NCBI GenBank assembly: GCA_905192935.1
Contig: CAJJMX010000010.1
Coordinates: 1-18,188, forward strand
Source of the DNA: an uncultured Mailhella sp.
GTDB lineage: Bacteria > Desulfobacterota > Desulfovibrionia > Desulfovibrionales > Desulfovibrionaceae
Direction of reading: 5' to 3'
DNA length: 18,188 nucleotides
In this document: positions 6,476 through 13,780 of the stretch, piece by piece
Layout of the letters: every line of letters starts with the position of its first letter
How positions within the stretch are numbered: the stretch's first letter is position 1
The notes under the pieces: generated by a model
The model's database searches: none
What the model was told of the DNA's origin: nothing
The model's input: only the letters and a program-made list of their open reading frames with translations
Program-made: the position numbers and the translations under genes

Positions 6476-6769
6476 ATGTTTACCGTGACCATAGGCGAAG
6501 AGATGCTGGAAAAGCTCCGCGCCATGCTGGAAGATGAAGATGAGGAAACCTGCATCCGCCTGCGCGAATACAAGGTGGGAGGCGGATGACATTGCAAGAT
6601 CGTGCTCGGTCTGGGCATGGAAGAAATGGACGAAGACGAGGATGAAAAGGTAGTCGTCGAGGACGTTCCCTTCATCGCGGACAAGGATTTTCTGACAAAA
6701 TACGGCAAGGCTTACGAGCTGAGCTTCAACGAAGACAGGCAGGTCGTGCTGACGGTTCTCGGAGCCTGA
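6476..6769 (+). CDS. HesB/IscA-like selenoprotein (in-frame UGA read as selenocysteine)
   Basis: 97 aa with Sec38 encoded by TGA at 6587-6589. The ATG follows AAAGGAG, and reading through the TGA continues in frame to the stop at 6767. The adjacent paralogue is collinear along its whole length and has Cys at the same position (GGGU-H-C here, GGGC-R-S there). A SECIS-type hairpin starts 10 nt after the TGA. The fold resembles A-type Fe-S carriers (IscA/HesB), but the C-terminal CxC of IscA is absent; the candidate ligands are Cys26, Sec38 and Cys40, and a very acidic run (EEMDEDEDEK) follows. HesB-like selenoproteins are a known bacterial selenoprotein family of unknown function. The operon position suggests Fe-S or redox support for the GRE/activase pair; this is inference. 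Standard gene calling would truncate it at residue 37. Confidence 0.92.
6590..6620 (+). promoter_or_regulatory. Bacterial SECIS element
   Basis: Directly after the TGA, an 8-bp stem forms: 6600-6607 pairs with 6613-6620, including three G·U pairs, with loop GGUCU (6608-6612). The loop begins 18 nt after the UGA and reads GGUCU, the same spacing and loop core as the E. coli fdhF SECIS, recalled from memory. The Cys paralogue lacks a GGUCU loop at the matching place. Confidence 0.85.
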
Positions 6770-6808
6770 GAAGACCGGGGCATCCGCTGAGGAGCCGCCG
6801 ACCGCGGG

Positions 6809-6820
6809 CCTGCTGAAAAC
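6809..6820 (+). repeat. 12-nt repeat downstream of first HesB-like gene
   Basis: CCTGCTGAAAAC, repeated at 7148-7159 after the second HesB-like gene. It marks the trace of the tandem duplication unit. Confidence 0.5.
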
Positions 6821-6835
6821 ACGGGAGATACGACC

Positions 6836-7135
6836 ATGTTTGCAGTGACCGTCAATGAAGAGCTTCTGGACAAGTTCCGTTCCATGCTGGAAGACGAGGA
6901 TGAAGGAACCTGCATCCGTCTGCGCGAGTACACGCTCGGCGGAGGATGCCGGTCCCGGATCATTCTCGGCCTCGCCCTGGAAGAAATGGATGAGGACGAG
7001 GACGAGAGCGTGAAGGTGGAAGACGTGACCTTCATCGCGGACAGAGACTTTCTGCTGAGATACGGTCGAAGATTCGTCCTGAACTTCAACGACGAGAAGC
7101 AGGTCGAGGTGAAGGCGCTGGATTCCGACAGCTGA
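6836..7135 (+). CDS. HesB/IscA-like protein, cysteine paralogue of the upstream selenoprotein
   Basis: 99 aa; ATG preceded by GGGAG. It is roughly 60% identical by eye to the 97-aa selenoprotein 66 bp upstream. It shares TCIRLREY, LGGG, EEMDEDEDE and FIAD-DFL. Residue 38 is Cys (codon TGC, 6947-6949) in place of Sec, and residue 40 is Ser in place of Cys, so this copy keeps only Cys26 and Cys38. Both copies are followed by CCTGCTGAAAAC, which supports tandem duplication. The role is presumably Fe-S cluster or metal handling next to the GRE system. Whether it replaces or partners the Sec form is unknown; pairing of a Sec and a Cys subunit in a heterodimer is possible. Confidence 0.9.
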   Translation: MFAVTVNEELLDKFRSMLEDEDEGTCIRLREYTLGGGCRSRIILGLALEEMDEDEDESVKVEDVTFIADRDFLLRYGRRFVLNFNDEKQVEVKALDSDS

Positions 7136-7147
7136 TGCGGGAGGCTT

Positions 7148-7159
7148 CCTGCTGAAAAC
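7148..7159 (+). repeat. 12-nt repeat downstream of second HesB-like gene
   Basis: CCTGCTGAAAAC, second copy; see 6809-6820. Confidence 0.5.
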
Positions 7160-7163
7160 CGTG

Positions 7164-7230
7164 GGGGACCGCCGTTCCCGGTCCCCTGCGGAAATCAGGC
7201 CCGTCTGCCGGTCGTTTCCGGAAGACGGGC
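7164..7230 (+). other. Two consecutive GC hairpins between HesB paralogue and DUF169 gene
   Basis: First stem GGGGACCG/CGGTCCCC (7164-7171 with 7179-7186); second stem GCCCGTCT/AGACGGGC (7199-7206 with 7223-7230). Neither is followed by a real U-tract. They probably allow partial read-through or mRNA processing, so DUF169 may be expressed at a lower level than the upstream genes. Confidence 0.45.
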
Positions 7231-7285
7231 TTCTGCCGTGAGGAAAAGCGGGATTTTTCCGAGCGGCTCATCCGGGAGGAGAACA

Positions 7286-8086
7286 ATGGGCAGTTCCGAT
7301 GTTGCGCTCATGCATGATTTTCTCATGCGTTCCCTTCGTCTCATGCATGAGCCGGTGGGCATCACCTTTATTTTTGATGAAGAAAGCCTGAACGCCGTTC
7401 AAGAGCGCGGCGGGTACTGCGAGCCCGTGCGTCCGCTGACCTTCTGTCAGGCGGAGCTCGGCGCGCGCATGGAAGGCCGCAGCGTGCTTCTGGACATGAA
7501 GAAGCTCTGGTGCCTCGATGCCCGCTGCTCATTCGGCGTGGACGAGGTGAGCGAGACTGTGGTGAACGACCTTCTGCGCTTCGGCACGGACAGGGAGCAG
7601 GTGCGCGCCTTTGCGGAAAGCAAGCCCCGCATGGAGAGAGCGCCCCTTGCCGTACTCATGCAGCCTTTGCGCTGCTGCATGAAGACGCCCGACGTGGTGC
7701 ATTTCTGCTGCGACAACATGCAGGCCTACCATCTTGTGGATGACTGGATGGCGGCCAGAAATGTCCATCCGTTCCGGCCGTCTCTCTGCATCAACTCCGC
7801 GGTATGCGGCGGCACGGCGTTCAGCTTCATTCACGATCAGGCCAACATGACGCTGGCCTGTGCGGGCAGCTACAATTCCGGAAAGATGGAGCGCGGAGAA
7901 ATCAACGTCATGATTCCCGGTCCGCATCTGCCTGCCGTGGTTCAGCGCATGGTCTCGCGTGCCGAGAAGACGGGCGGCGTATCCCTCACGCGTTCAGGGC
8001 ATCCCTTCCCCGGGGCGGACATCTGTCAGAACTGCCCTCTTATCGTCTTCAGGGAAAAGCCCCCTGTGCCGCAGAACGCGCAGTAG
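7286..8086 (+). CDS. DUF169 family protein
   Basis: 266 aa from the ATG at 7286, preceded by GGGAGGAG; the in-frame start at 7238 has no such site. The N-terminus (LMRSLRLMHEPVGITFIF) and the general layout match the DUF169 family, which has no firmly established biochemical role. It is cysteine-rich: Cys45, Cys54, Cys76, Cys81, a CC pair in LRCCMK, another in HFCCDN, and a C-terminal CQNCP motif, which suggests metal or cofactor binding. No signal peptide or membrane segment is seen. It is the last gene before a strong terminator, so it most likely belongs to the sigma-54 GRE operon. Its job in the pathway is unknown. Confidence 0.85.
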   Translation: MGSSDVALMHDFLMRSLRLMHEPVGITFIFDEESLNAVQERGGYCEPVRPLTFCQAELGARMEGRSVLLDMKKLWCLDARCSFGVDEVSETVVNDLLRFGTDREQVRAFAESKPRMERAPLAVLMQPLRCCMKTPDVVHFCCDNMQAYHLVDDWMAARNVHPFRPSLCINSAVCGGTAFSFIHDQANMTLACAGSYNSGKMERGEINVMIPGPHLPAVVQRMVSRAEKTGGVSLTRSGHPFPGADICQNCPLIVFREKPPVPQNAQ

Positions 8087-8117
8087 AGAGGGCGTTTTCG
8101 GAAGTTCCATAACGGTT

Positions 8118-8150
8118 CGTGCAGGAAGGCGGCTTCCTGCACGTTTTTTT
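8118..8150 (+). terminator. Intrinsic terminator of the GRE operon
   Basis: 11-bp perfect stem CGTGCAGGAAG/CTTCCTGCACG with a GCGG loop, followed by seven T residues (8144-8150). Confidence 0.95.
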
Positions 8151-8242
8151 ATGGAGGCGGACCGGGACTTTTCCGGAGAAGGGTCCTGCGCTCAGGGCTT
8201 TTTTTCCGCCACTCTTTTCGCCCTCTTTTTTCGCTGAAACCG

Positions 8243-11200
8243 TCAGAAAAGACTGAGCTGGCTTGCCGTGGTCCTGGTGTGCCGCGTCAGTCTGACGGCG
8301 TGGAAGTGCGAGAGCGGCAGCAGCGGAGAGGGCGGAAGCGAGAGCTTGTGGCCGTAGAGCGTGCGCGTGGCAGCCGAGGAGAGGAACACCGCCTCCGAAG
8401 CTCTGGTTATGCCCACGTAAAGCAGCCGTTCCTCTTCTTCCACGGGCGGAGGGGTGAAGTCGTCCTCCTTGTGGAGAAGCGCCCCCACGCCGCGGAAGGG
8501 AAGAAGGCCGTCTTCTGCGCCGGGAATGAAGACCACCTTGAATTCCAGACCCTTGGAAGCATGCATGGTCATGAGCTGAACGTATTCCGCCTGGCCCTTC
8601 ACCATGTCTATTTCCCGGCGGAAGGACACGAATTCCAGAAGTCCGGTCCAGCCGCCGTGCTCCTTCCAGGCCGTCCGCAGTCGTTTGAAGGACGAGGATT
8701 CGGCAAAGAGCGGATCGAAGCGCTTCGGGCAGCTGGCAAGAACGGCGTCCGGTCCCTGTTTCCATACCTCTGCGGGCACGTCATCCAGCGCATCCTCCTT
8801 CCAGTCGTTGTCTGCCGGAGCGGCGGGAGCCATGGCTGCGAGCAGCGGAAAACGGCTGGCGTCGAGAAAGGCGGCTTCCTTTTTCGTATGTTCTTCCTGT
8901 CTGTGGAGGCGGGCGGCGGCCTGAAGCAGCGCGTCCGTGCGCTCGTCGGTCCAAAAGGCTTCGGCCTCGGGAGCGGCGCAGGGAATGCCCCGGCGTTCCA
9001 GCGCCGCGCGGATGGGCGCCATGAGCGCCTTGATGCGGCACAGCACGGCGATTTCCCCGGGACTGCAGGAGCCGGCGTCGAGATGGCATCCCGTCAGGGT
9101 TTCGTGCAGGTCCGCCTGCTGATGGGAGGTTCCGCCGATGAGATAGGCTATGCGGTCGGCGATCCAGGCGGCCTCGCGCTCGGCGCTCGGGGCGGCCATC
9201 CATTGCAGCGTGGCGGAAGTGCCTGTGACGGAGGAAAGTTCTCCGCATGCGCCGTGCCCGGCAAGGGCGTCGTGTCCGGCTTCCAGAATGGCGGCGGCCG
9301 AGCGGTGACTTTCAGTGAGTCCGAGCACGCGAAGCTGCGGCCAGCGGGCACGAAGGGAGTCTTCTATGCCGGAATCCGCGCCGCGGAAGCCGTAGATGGA
9401 CTGGTCCGGGTCGCCGATGCCGAAGAAGCCCGAGCCGTCGGCCGGGGTCAGGGCCTCCACGAGCGCCTTCTGGAGGGGCGAGAGGTCCTGCACCTCGTCC
9501 ACAAGGATGTGCTTCCAGGGTTTGGCCGCTCCGTAGTTCCGGCTTCTGAGTTCGGCCAGCCAGGTTTCCGGAAGGTCGGTATAGTCGGCCAGACGGCGTT
9601 CCTTTTTCCACTGACGGTAATGTTCCGCCAGAGGCTCAAGCTCCCGGGGCATGGAGAGCGTTTCGCGGCCGAGTTCCATGCGGTCGTAGAGCCGTGCCGC
9701 CTCCCTGGCGTCAAGAGAGGGATTGGCCGCGGCAAAGGCCTTGCGTGCGCCTTCTTCGGAAAGCACCACAGGCGCTTCCCCGGGCCAGTGTTTCAGGGCA
9801 AGGGCATGAAGCGTGTCTGTTTCCGGAAGCTCCGAAACGTCGTCCGCCTCAGAATCGCGCAGGGCCGCGGCGAGTCTCGTGCGCATTTCTTCCGCCGCGC
9901 GCCGCGTGAAGGTGACGGCCACGATGTCCGAAGCCTTCGTGCCGCCTTTGATCAGGCGTACCATCCGGCCGACCAGCGTTCTTGTCTTGCCTGCTCCCGG
10001 ACCTGCCAGCACCAGCACCGGCCCGGGACCGGCGTTGAGGGCCTCCTGCTGCATGGGGCTGAAGGAGTCGGGAAAGCCGGCGTTTTCGGCCTTTCTTTTT
10101 GCGTTGTTTTCGGAATCCGGTTCAGCGGAAGCTCTTGTTTCGTCCGGGGTCAGATTTTTTTTTTGAGCCTTCGCTCTGCGCGTCGTCTGCGGGGTGCGCC
10201 GGGCCTCAGGTACGCGTTCAAGAAGGGACGGTTCGTTCTCCTGCTCTTCGAAGAGGCGTATGGTGCCGTATTCGCCGTCGTAGCCGCCGTGACGTATGAC
10301 GCGGCCTGCGCGCATCCGGGAGACCGCTTCGCCGAGCTCAGGCCACGCATGGCGAAGATCTTCTTCCGGCGTATCCATGAGGATGGTCATTTCCGAGCCG
10401 AAGCGGCTCAGAAGATCGGCGTATTTTTCCTGGGCCTTCTTTGTCTTCGGGCCGCAGTGGAGGATTTCCCCGAGAATTTCGGGCAGAGGAATGAGAGACT
10501 GAAAATCCTTGCCGGGAGAGGGCGGGGCCGTGCGGTCGGCAAGCTCGAGCACGCGGTGAAGCACGCCCACGGTGAGCGGCTTGCCGCAGACGGGGCAGAT
10601 GTTGCCCATCTTCATGCATTCGGCAGGCTCGAGCACCACGCCGCAGGCACGGTGTCCGTCGAGATGGTACTTGCCTTCCTCGGGAAAGAATTCCAGCGTG
10701 CCCTTGTAGAGGGTGTCGCCGCTTTTCTGATGCAGGGCGTCGAACATGCCGTCGTAGCTCATGACGCCGTCGAAGAGCGTGGCTTCCCGCGCGAGGTTCT
10801 CACCGGAATGGGCGTCGGAGCTCGATACCATGACAAGCCTGTCGAGATGGCTCCAGCAGCGGTTCATGTCGGGATCGGAGGACAGTCCGGTTTCCGCCGC
10901 AAAGATGTGGGGCGTCAGATCCTCGAAACACTCGTCGAGACTGTCGAAGCCGGACTTGGAGCCGAAAAGGGCGAACCACGGCGTCCAGATGTGGGCGGGG
11001 ATCATGAAGGCGCGGGGTATGTCCAGAACCATGGACAGAAGGTCCTTCACGTCCAGACCGAGGATGGGACGGCCGTCGGACTTCAGATTGCCTATGGCTT
11101 CCAGCTTTTCGCAGAGCCTGTCGGCGGACTCGAAGTCCGGCACGTAGACCAGACTATGTATCTTGCGCACCGCTCCGTTCTTCTTGTAGATAGAACTGAT

Positions 11201-11491
11201 TTCCGCCTCGAGCATGAATCTGGGCTCGTGAGGTTCAAGACCGGCGAGCTGCGGAATTTCCCGGGCCATGTCGGCCTTGGAGAGAGGAGTTTTCAGGCGG
11301 AAGAGACCGCTTTCTTCATCCTGTTCGAGAGCGTCGCGCAGTTCCTGCCGCCATACGGGATGGGTGAAGTCGCCCGTGGCCAGAACGTCTATGCCCTTGG
11401 CGGAAGCCCATGCCGCGAGGTGGGGCACGGTGAGACGCGAACTTGTGGCTCGGGAAAAACGGGAATGGATGTGCAGGTCGGCTCGGAACAT
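8243..11491 (-). CDS. EndoQ-like PHP nuclease fused to UvrD/Rep-type DNA helicase
   Basis: 1082 aa. The start at 11491 gives the canonical PHP N-terminus MFRADLHIHS (His7, His9; later DFTHP, Asp41/His44). Residues 1-~425 resemble endonuclease Q, with PAHIWTPW and a four-Cys zinc motif (Cys283, Cys292, Cys299, Cys302 in CPVCGKPLTVGV). A low-complexity charged linker (~425-475) follows. Then comes an SF1 helicase: Walker A AGPGAGKT (495-502), Ia VTFTRRAAEEMR, II LVDEVQD (663-669), III GDPDQSIYGFRG (693-704), V MTMHASKGLEF and VI LLYVGITRA. EndoQ cleaves 5' of deaminated or abasic bases, so the fusion suggests coupled incision and strand unwinding in DNA repair (inference). An open frame extends past 11491 into the divergent neighbour, but its sequence looks non-coding. 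Confidence 0.93.
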   Translation of the reverse strand: MFRADLHIHSRFSRATSSRLTVPHLAAWASAKGIDVLATGDFTHPVWRQELRDALEQDEESGLFRLKTPLSKADMAREIPQLAGLEPHEPRFMLEAEISSIYKKNGAVRKIHSLVYVPDFESADRLCEKLEAIGNLKSDGRPILGLDVKDLLSMVLDIPRAFMIPAHIWTPWFALFGSKSGFDSLDECFEDLTPHIFAAETGLSSDPDMNRCWSHLDRLVMVSSSDAHSGENLAREATLFDGVMSYDGMFDALHQKSGDTLYKGTLEFFPEEGKYHLDGHRACGVVLEPAECMKMGNICPVCGKPLTVGVLHRVLELADRTAPPSPGKDFQSLIPLPEILGEILHCGPKTKKAQEKYADLLSRFGSEMTILMDTPEEDLRHAWPELGEAVSRMRAGRVIRHGGYDGEYGTIRLFEEQENEPSLLERVPEARRTPQTTRRAKAQKKNLTPDETRASAEPDSENNAKRKAENAGFPDSFSPMQQEALNAGPGPVLVLAGPGAGKTRTLVGRMVRLIKGGTKASDIVAVTFTRRAAEEMRTRLAAALRDSEADDVSELPETDTLHALALKHWPGEAPVVLSEEGARKAFAAANPSLDAREAARLYDRMELGRETLSMPRELEPLAEHYRQWKKERRLADYTDLPETWLAELRSRNYGAAKPWKHILVDEVQDLSPLQKALVEALTPADGSGFFGIGDPDQSIYGFRGADSGIEDSLRARWPQLRVLGLTESHRSAAAILEAGHDALAGHGACGELSSVTGTSATLQWMAAPSAEREAAWIADRIAYLIGGTSHQQADLHETLTGCHLDAGSCSPGEIAVLCRIKALMAPIRAALERRGIPCAAPEAEAFWTDERTDALLQAAARLHRQEEHTKKEAAFLDASRFPLLAAMAPAAPADNDWKEDALDDVPAEVWKQGPDAVLASCPKRFDPLFAESSSFKRLRTAWKEHGGWTGLLEFVSFRREIDMVKGQAEYVQLMTMHASKGLEFKVVFIPGAEDGLLPFRGVGALLHKEDDFTPPPVEEEERLLYVGITRASEAVFLSSAATRTLYGHKLSLPPSPLLPLSHFHAVRLTRHTRTTASQLSLF

Positions 11492-11564
11492 GGAAGACTC
11501 GCGGCGGGAAAGGGTAGAAGAAGAGGGCGGACAAGGCCCGCCCGGCACCAGAGCAGCGGACATT

Positions 11565-11593
11565 GTTATAGCGGGAACGCGCACGTTGCGCAA
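11565..11593 (-). promoter_or_regulatory. Candidate sigma-70 promoter for the EndoQ-helicase gene
   Basis: On the minus strand, -35 TTGCGC (11593-11588) and -10 TATAAC (11570-11565) are spaced by 17 bp, with a predicted start near 11558, about 67 nt before the ATG. The -10 is good and the -35 weak. Confidence 0.4.
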
Positions 11594-11617
11594 TGACGAC
11601 AAGGGAGAACAAGGAGC

Positions 11618-12367
11618 ATGAATACGGAGGAAACGCGGCCCGGTGAAGCAAGGTTTCCCGCGGGACTGGAACAGCCGGAAGGGAGCTTTCGTTTCAGCAA
11701 CGACGCGCTGCTGCTGGCCGATTTTTCCGTAAGCCTGGCCCTGCCGGAAAACGCTTTCTTTGCCGATTTCGGCACGGGGTGCGGCGTGGTGGCGCTGGCG
11801 GCGCTGCGGAAGAGGCCGCACTGGCACGGCGTGGGCCTGGAGGTTCAGCCGGAACTGGCCGCAGCTGCGGGACGCAACGCCGCACGACTTGGACTTGCAG
11901 GGCGCTTTTGCGTGCTGGAAGGCGATGTCGCTTCATCTTCGAGCCTTCGCGAGGCACGAAGTGCGCTCGCCGGGCAGAGCGGAGCGGCCTCCGGGAGTCT
12001 GCCTCTTTTCGATGCGGTCTTCTGCAATCCTCCGTGGCGGCGCGAGGGCGCGGGGCGCGTGCCGGCTTCTCCTTTGCGTCGAAGGGCGCTTTTCGGCACG
12101 GAACACACCTTTTCCGCGTTTTTTTCCGCGGCCGACGCCGTGCTGACGAGCGGCGGATGCCTGGCGGCCGTGAGCGGTGCGGAGCGCACGGCGGAGCTTC
12201 TGGCGGCGCTGCCTGCGAGGCTTCACCCGGAGAAGCTGCGTTTCGTGTTCACGAGGCGGGAGGCTCCGGCGACATTCGTGCTGCTCATGGCCAGAAAGAA
12301 CGGACGCTCCTGCCTTTGTGTGGAAAGGCAGGACTTCCATGACTGGCGGCCCCTCGGGGCGCCATGA
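11618..12367 (+). CDS. TrmN6-like tRNA1(Val) adenine-N6 methyltransferase family protein
   Basis: 249 aa Rossmann-fold SAM methyltransferase. The early motif FRFSNDALLLADF resembles the YfiC/TrmN6 N-terminus. The SAM-binding motif I is FADFGTGCGVVAL (about 48-60). The catalytic N6-adenine motif is NPPW (137-140), the variant of NPPY found in this family. By family, the likely reaction is N6 methylation of A37 in tRNA1(Val), but other base-specific N6-adenine or HemK-like targets cannot be excluded. AAGGAG lies only 1 nt before the ATG, so an upstream AAGGGAG (11601-11607) may serve as ribosome site. It is divergent from the nuclease-helicase gene and convergent with the next gene across 38 bp with no clear terminator. 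Confidence 0.85.
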   Translation: MNTEETRPGEARFPAGLEQPEGSFRFSNDALLLADFSVSLALPENAFFADFGTGCGVVALAALRKRPHWHGVGLEVQPELAAAAGRNAARLGLAGRFCVLEGDVASSSSLREARSALAGQSGAASGSLPLFDAVFCNPPWRREGAGRVPASPLRRRALFGTEHTFSAFFSAADAVLTSGGCLAAVSGAERTAELLAALPARLHPEKLRFVFTRREAPATFVLLMARKNGRSCLCVERQDFHDWRPLGAP

Positions 12368-12405
12368 GGCGGGAGCCGCGTGCGGGGGAGCGACGCGGTC
12401 CGGAA

Positions 12406-13665
12406 CTATCTTTCCGACCAGATGAGCCGCTTGTTCTTGACGTTCAGTCTTCCGAGAGGCAGGCCGTTCCAGCGCAGAAGAGCGGTGCGTGCTCCGGCGG
12501 GAACGGAGGCGGGAGCGGACAGGCTCTGCCCCTGCAGAAGTCCCGATATGACGCGCAGTCCTTCCGGGCCCTCAAGGTCAACATGAGCGCCGGGGCCCTC
12601 GATGCGCACGCGCGGGGAAAGGCGCAGGTCGCCGTTCTTGCCCGCCTTGCCCATGTACAGGCCCTGCCAGTGCAGCTCTTCGGGGAGCAGCGCGAGGGCG
12701 GATACGGGCAGGGCATGCAGACTTCCGCCGAACATGCCTATTTCGGCGTGCACGAGACGCGGATCGAGGCCCAGTCCGTGAAGCTGCTGCGCACTGACGA
12801 CCTCGGCCTGCACGGGATGCTCCGTGTACGGCACGGGGCCCTCGCTGCGGCCGCGCTTGCGCAGTCTCGCCACGAAAAAGCCCTGCGTGTCGCCCATTTT
12901 CGGGGTGAGACACCAGACACCCTCGCAGCCCTGCGGAGGCTGAAGGTCGAATCCGGGTACGTCTCCGAGAGGCTCGAGCTCGAGGCCGAGCTCCTCACGG
13001 GCGAAGATCACCTGCTTTTCGTTTTCCTCCACGTCCGTGGTGCAGGTGGAATACACCACCACGCCGCCGGGTCTGAGCAGTCTTGCCGCCTCGCGCAGAA
13101 GGTCCTTCTGCAGACGGATGAGAGGAGCCACCTTGTCGTCCTTCCAGATATCCATGACGCGGGGATTCTTTTCCACCGTGCCCCAGCCGGAGCAGGGCGG
13201 GTCGAGCTGGATGTAGTCCCACGAGGCATCGGGCAGGGGGAGCTTTTCTCCGCTCTGGCAGCAGGTCACGGTCTGCGTGAGTCCCATGACGTGCAGATTG
13301 CGGCGCAGATTGGCAAGGCGCACGGCAGATGGCTCGTTGCCGAGCACCATGCCGTGAGGGCCTACGAGCCAGGCGAGTTCGCTGGTCTTGCTTCCCGGGC
13401 TTGAGCACATGTCGAGCACGGACGCCCCCTTCGGAGGATTGAGCGCGATGGGCGGCAGCATGGAGGCCCTGTCCTGAATGTAGAGGAGGCCGAAGAAGGC
13501 GGCAAGGCTGTTGCCGAGAGGTCCGGGGCCTTCCACAAGACGCCGGGCAGGCGCAAAGAAGGCGTCGTTTTCAAAGCGGAAGCCCTGAAGGCGGAGCATT
13601 TCCTCCGCAGCGGGGATTTCCTCCGGAGCGCAGGCGAATCGGAAGGAGCGGCGTGCTGTTGTCAT
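12406..13665 (-). CDS. RsmF/RsmB-family 16S rRNA (cytosine-C5) methyltransferase
   Basis: 419 aa, NOL1/NOP2/Sun family. It has SAM motif I LDMCSSPGSKTSELA (about 84-98), motif IV LDPPCSGWGT with Cys158, and motif VI VVYSTCTTDVEENE with Cys208; the two Cys are the release and nucleophile residues known for this family. The N-terminal region with LYIQDRASMLPP matches RsmF more than RsmB, and there is no NusB-like domain. The C-terminal ~110 residues (LPEELHWQGLYMGK...) fit the RsmF-type RNA-binding extension. Likely target is a 16S rRNA cytosine (C1407 in E. coli RsmF); the exact base is inferred. The ribosome site before the ATG is weak. Confidence 0.9.
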   Translation of the reverse strand: MTTARRSFRFACAPEEIPAAEEMLRLQGFRFENDAFFAPARRLVEGPGPLGNSLAAFFGLLYIQDRASMLPPIALNPPKGASVLDMCSSPGSKTSELAWLVGPHGMVLGNEPSAVRLANLRRNLHVMGLTQTVTCCQSGEKLPLPDASWDYIQLDPPCSGWGTVEKNPRVMDIWKDDKVAPLIRLQKDLLREAARLLRPGGVVVYSTCTTDVEENEKQVIFAREELGLELEPLGDVPGFDLQPPQGCEGVWCLTPKMGDTQGFFVARLRKRGRSEGPVPYTEHPVQAEVVSAQQLHGLGLDPRLVHAEIGMFGGSLHALPVSALALLPEELHWQGLYMGKAGKNGDLRLSPRVRIEGPGAHVDLEGPEGLRVISGLLQGQSLSAPASVPAGARTALLRWNGLPLGRLNVKNKRLIWSER

Positions 13666-13723
13666 GGTCTCTGAAATGGGCTGATGCTGGTGCGTTTGTT
13701 ACAAAAAGGCCGGAGCCGCGCTG

Positions 13724-13752
13724 TTGCCGTTTGGGGCGAGAAAGTGTAGAGT
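13724..13752 (+). promoter_or_regulatory. Candidate sigma-70 promoter for VCBS-like gene
   Basis: -35 TTGCCG (13724-13729), 17-bp spacer, -10 TAGAGT (13747-13752); 4/6 matches each. Predicted start near 13760, 21 nt before the ATG. Confidence 0.35.
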
Positions 13753-13780
13753 CCCTTGCAAATCCTTCAAGGAGTATCGT

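Noticed and set aside
6587..6589. TGA as a nonsense mutation or frameshift making the first HesB-like gene a pseudogene
   Set aside because: Reading frame and sequence are conserved on both sides, the paralogue has Cys at that codon, and a SECIS hairpin follows.
5482..6708. 408-codon minus-strand frame over the activase and first HesB-like gene
   Set aside because: Antisense to two recognised genes; Ser-rich and basic with no motif. It also hides the selenoprotein, whose plus frame is split by the TGA.
6476..7135. HesB-like pair as small subunits like HpdC or BssB/BssC
   Set aside because: Those subunits have four or more Cys/His cluster ligands; these have two or three Cys/Sec and an IscA-like layout. 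Position alone is similar.
8279..11596. 1105-codon open frame on the plus strand across the nuclease-helicase gene
   Set aside because: Shadow of the minus-strand gene, which carries all helicase and PHP motifs; the plus-strand translation has none.
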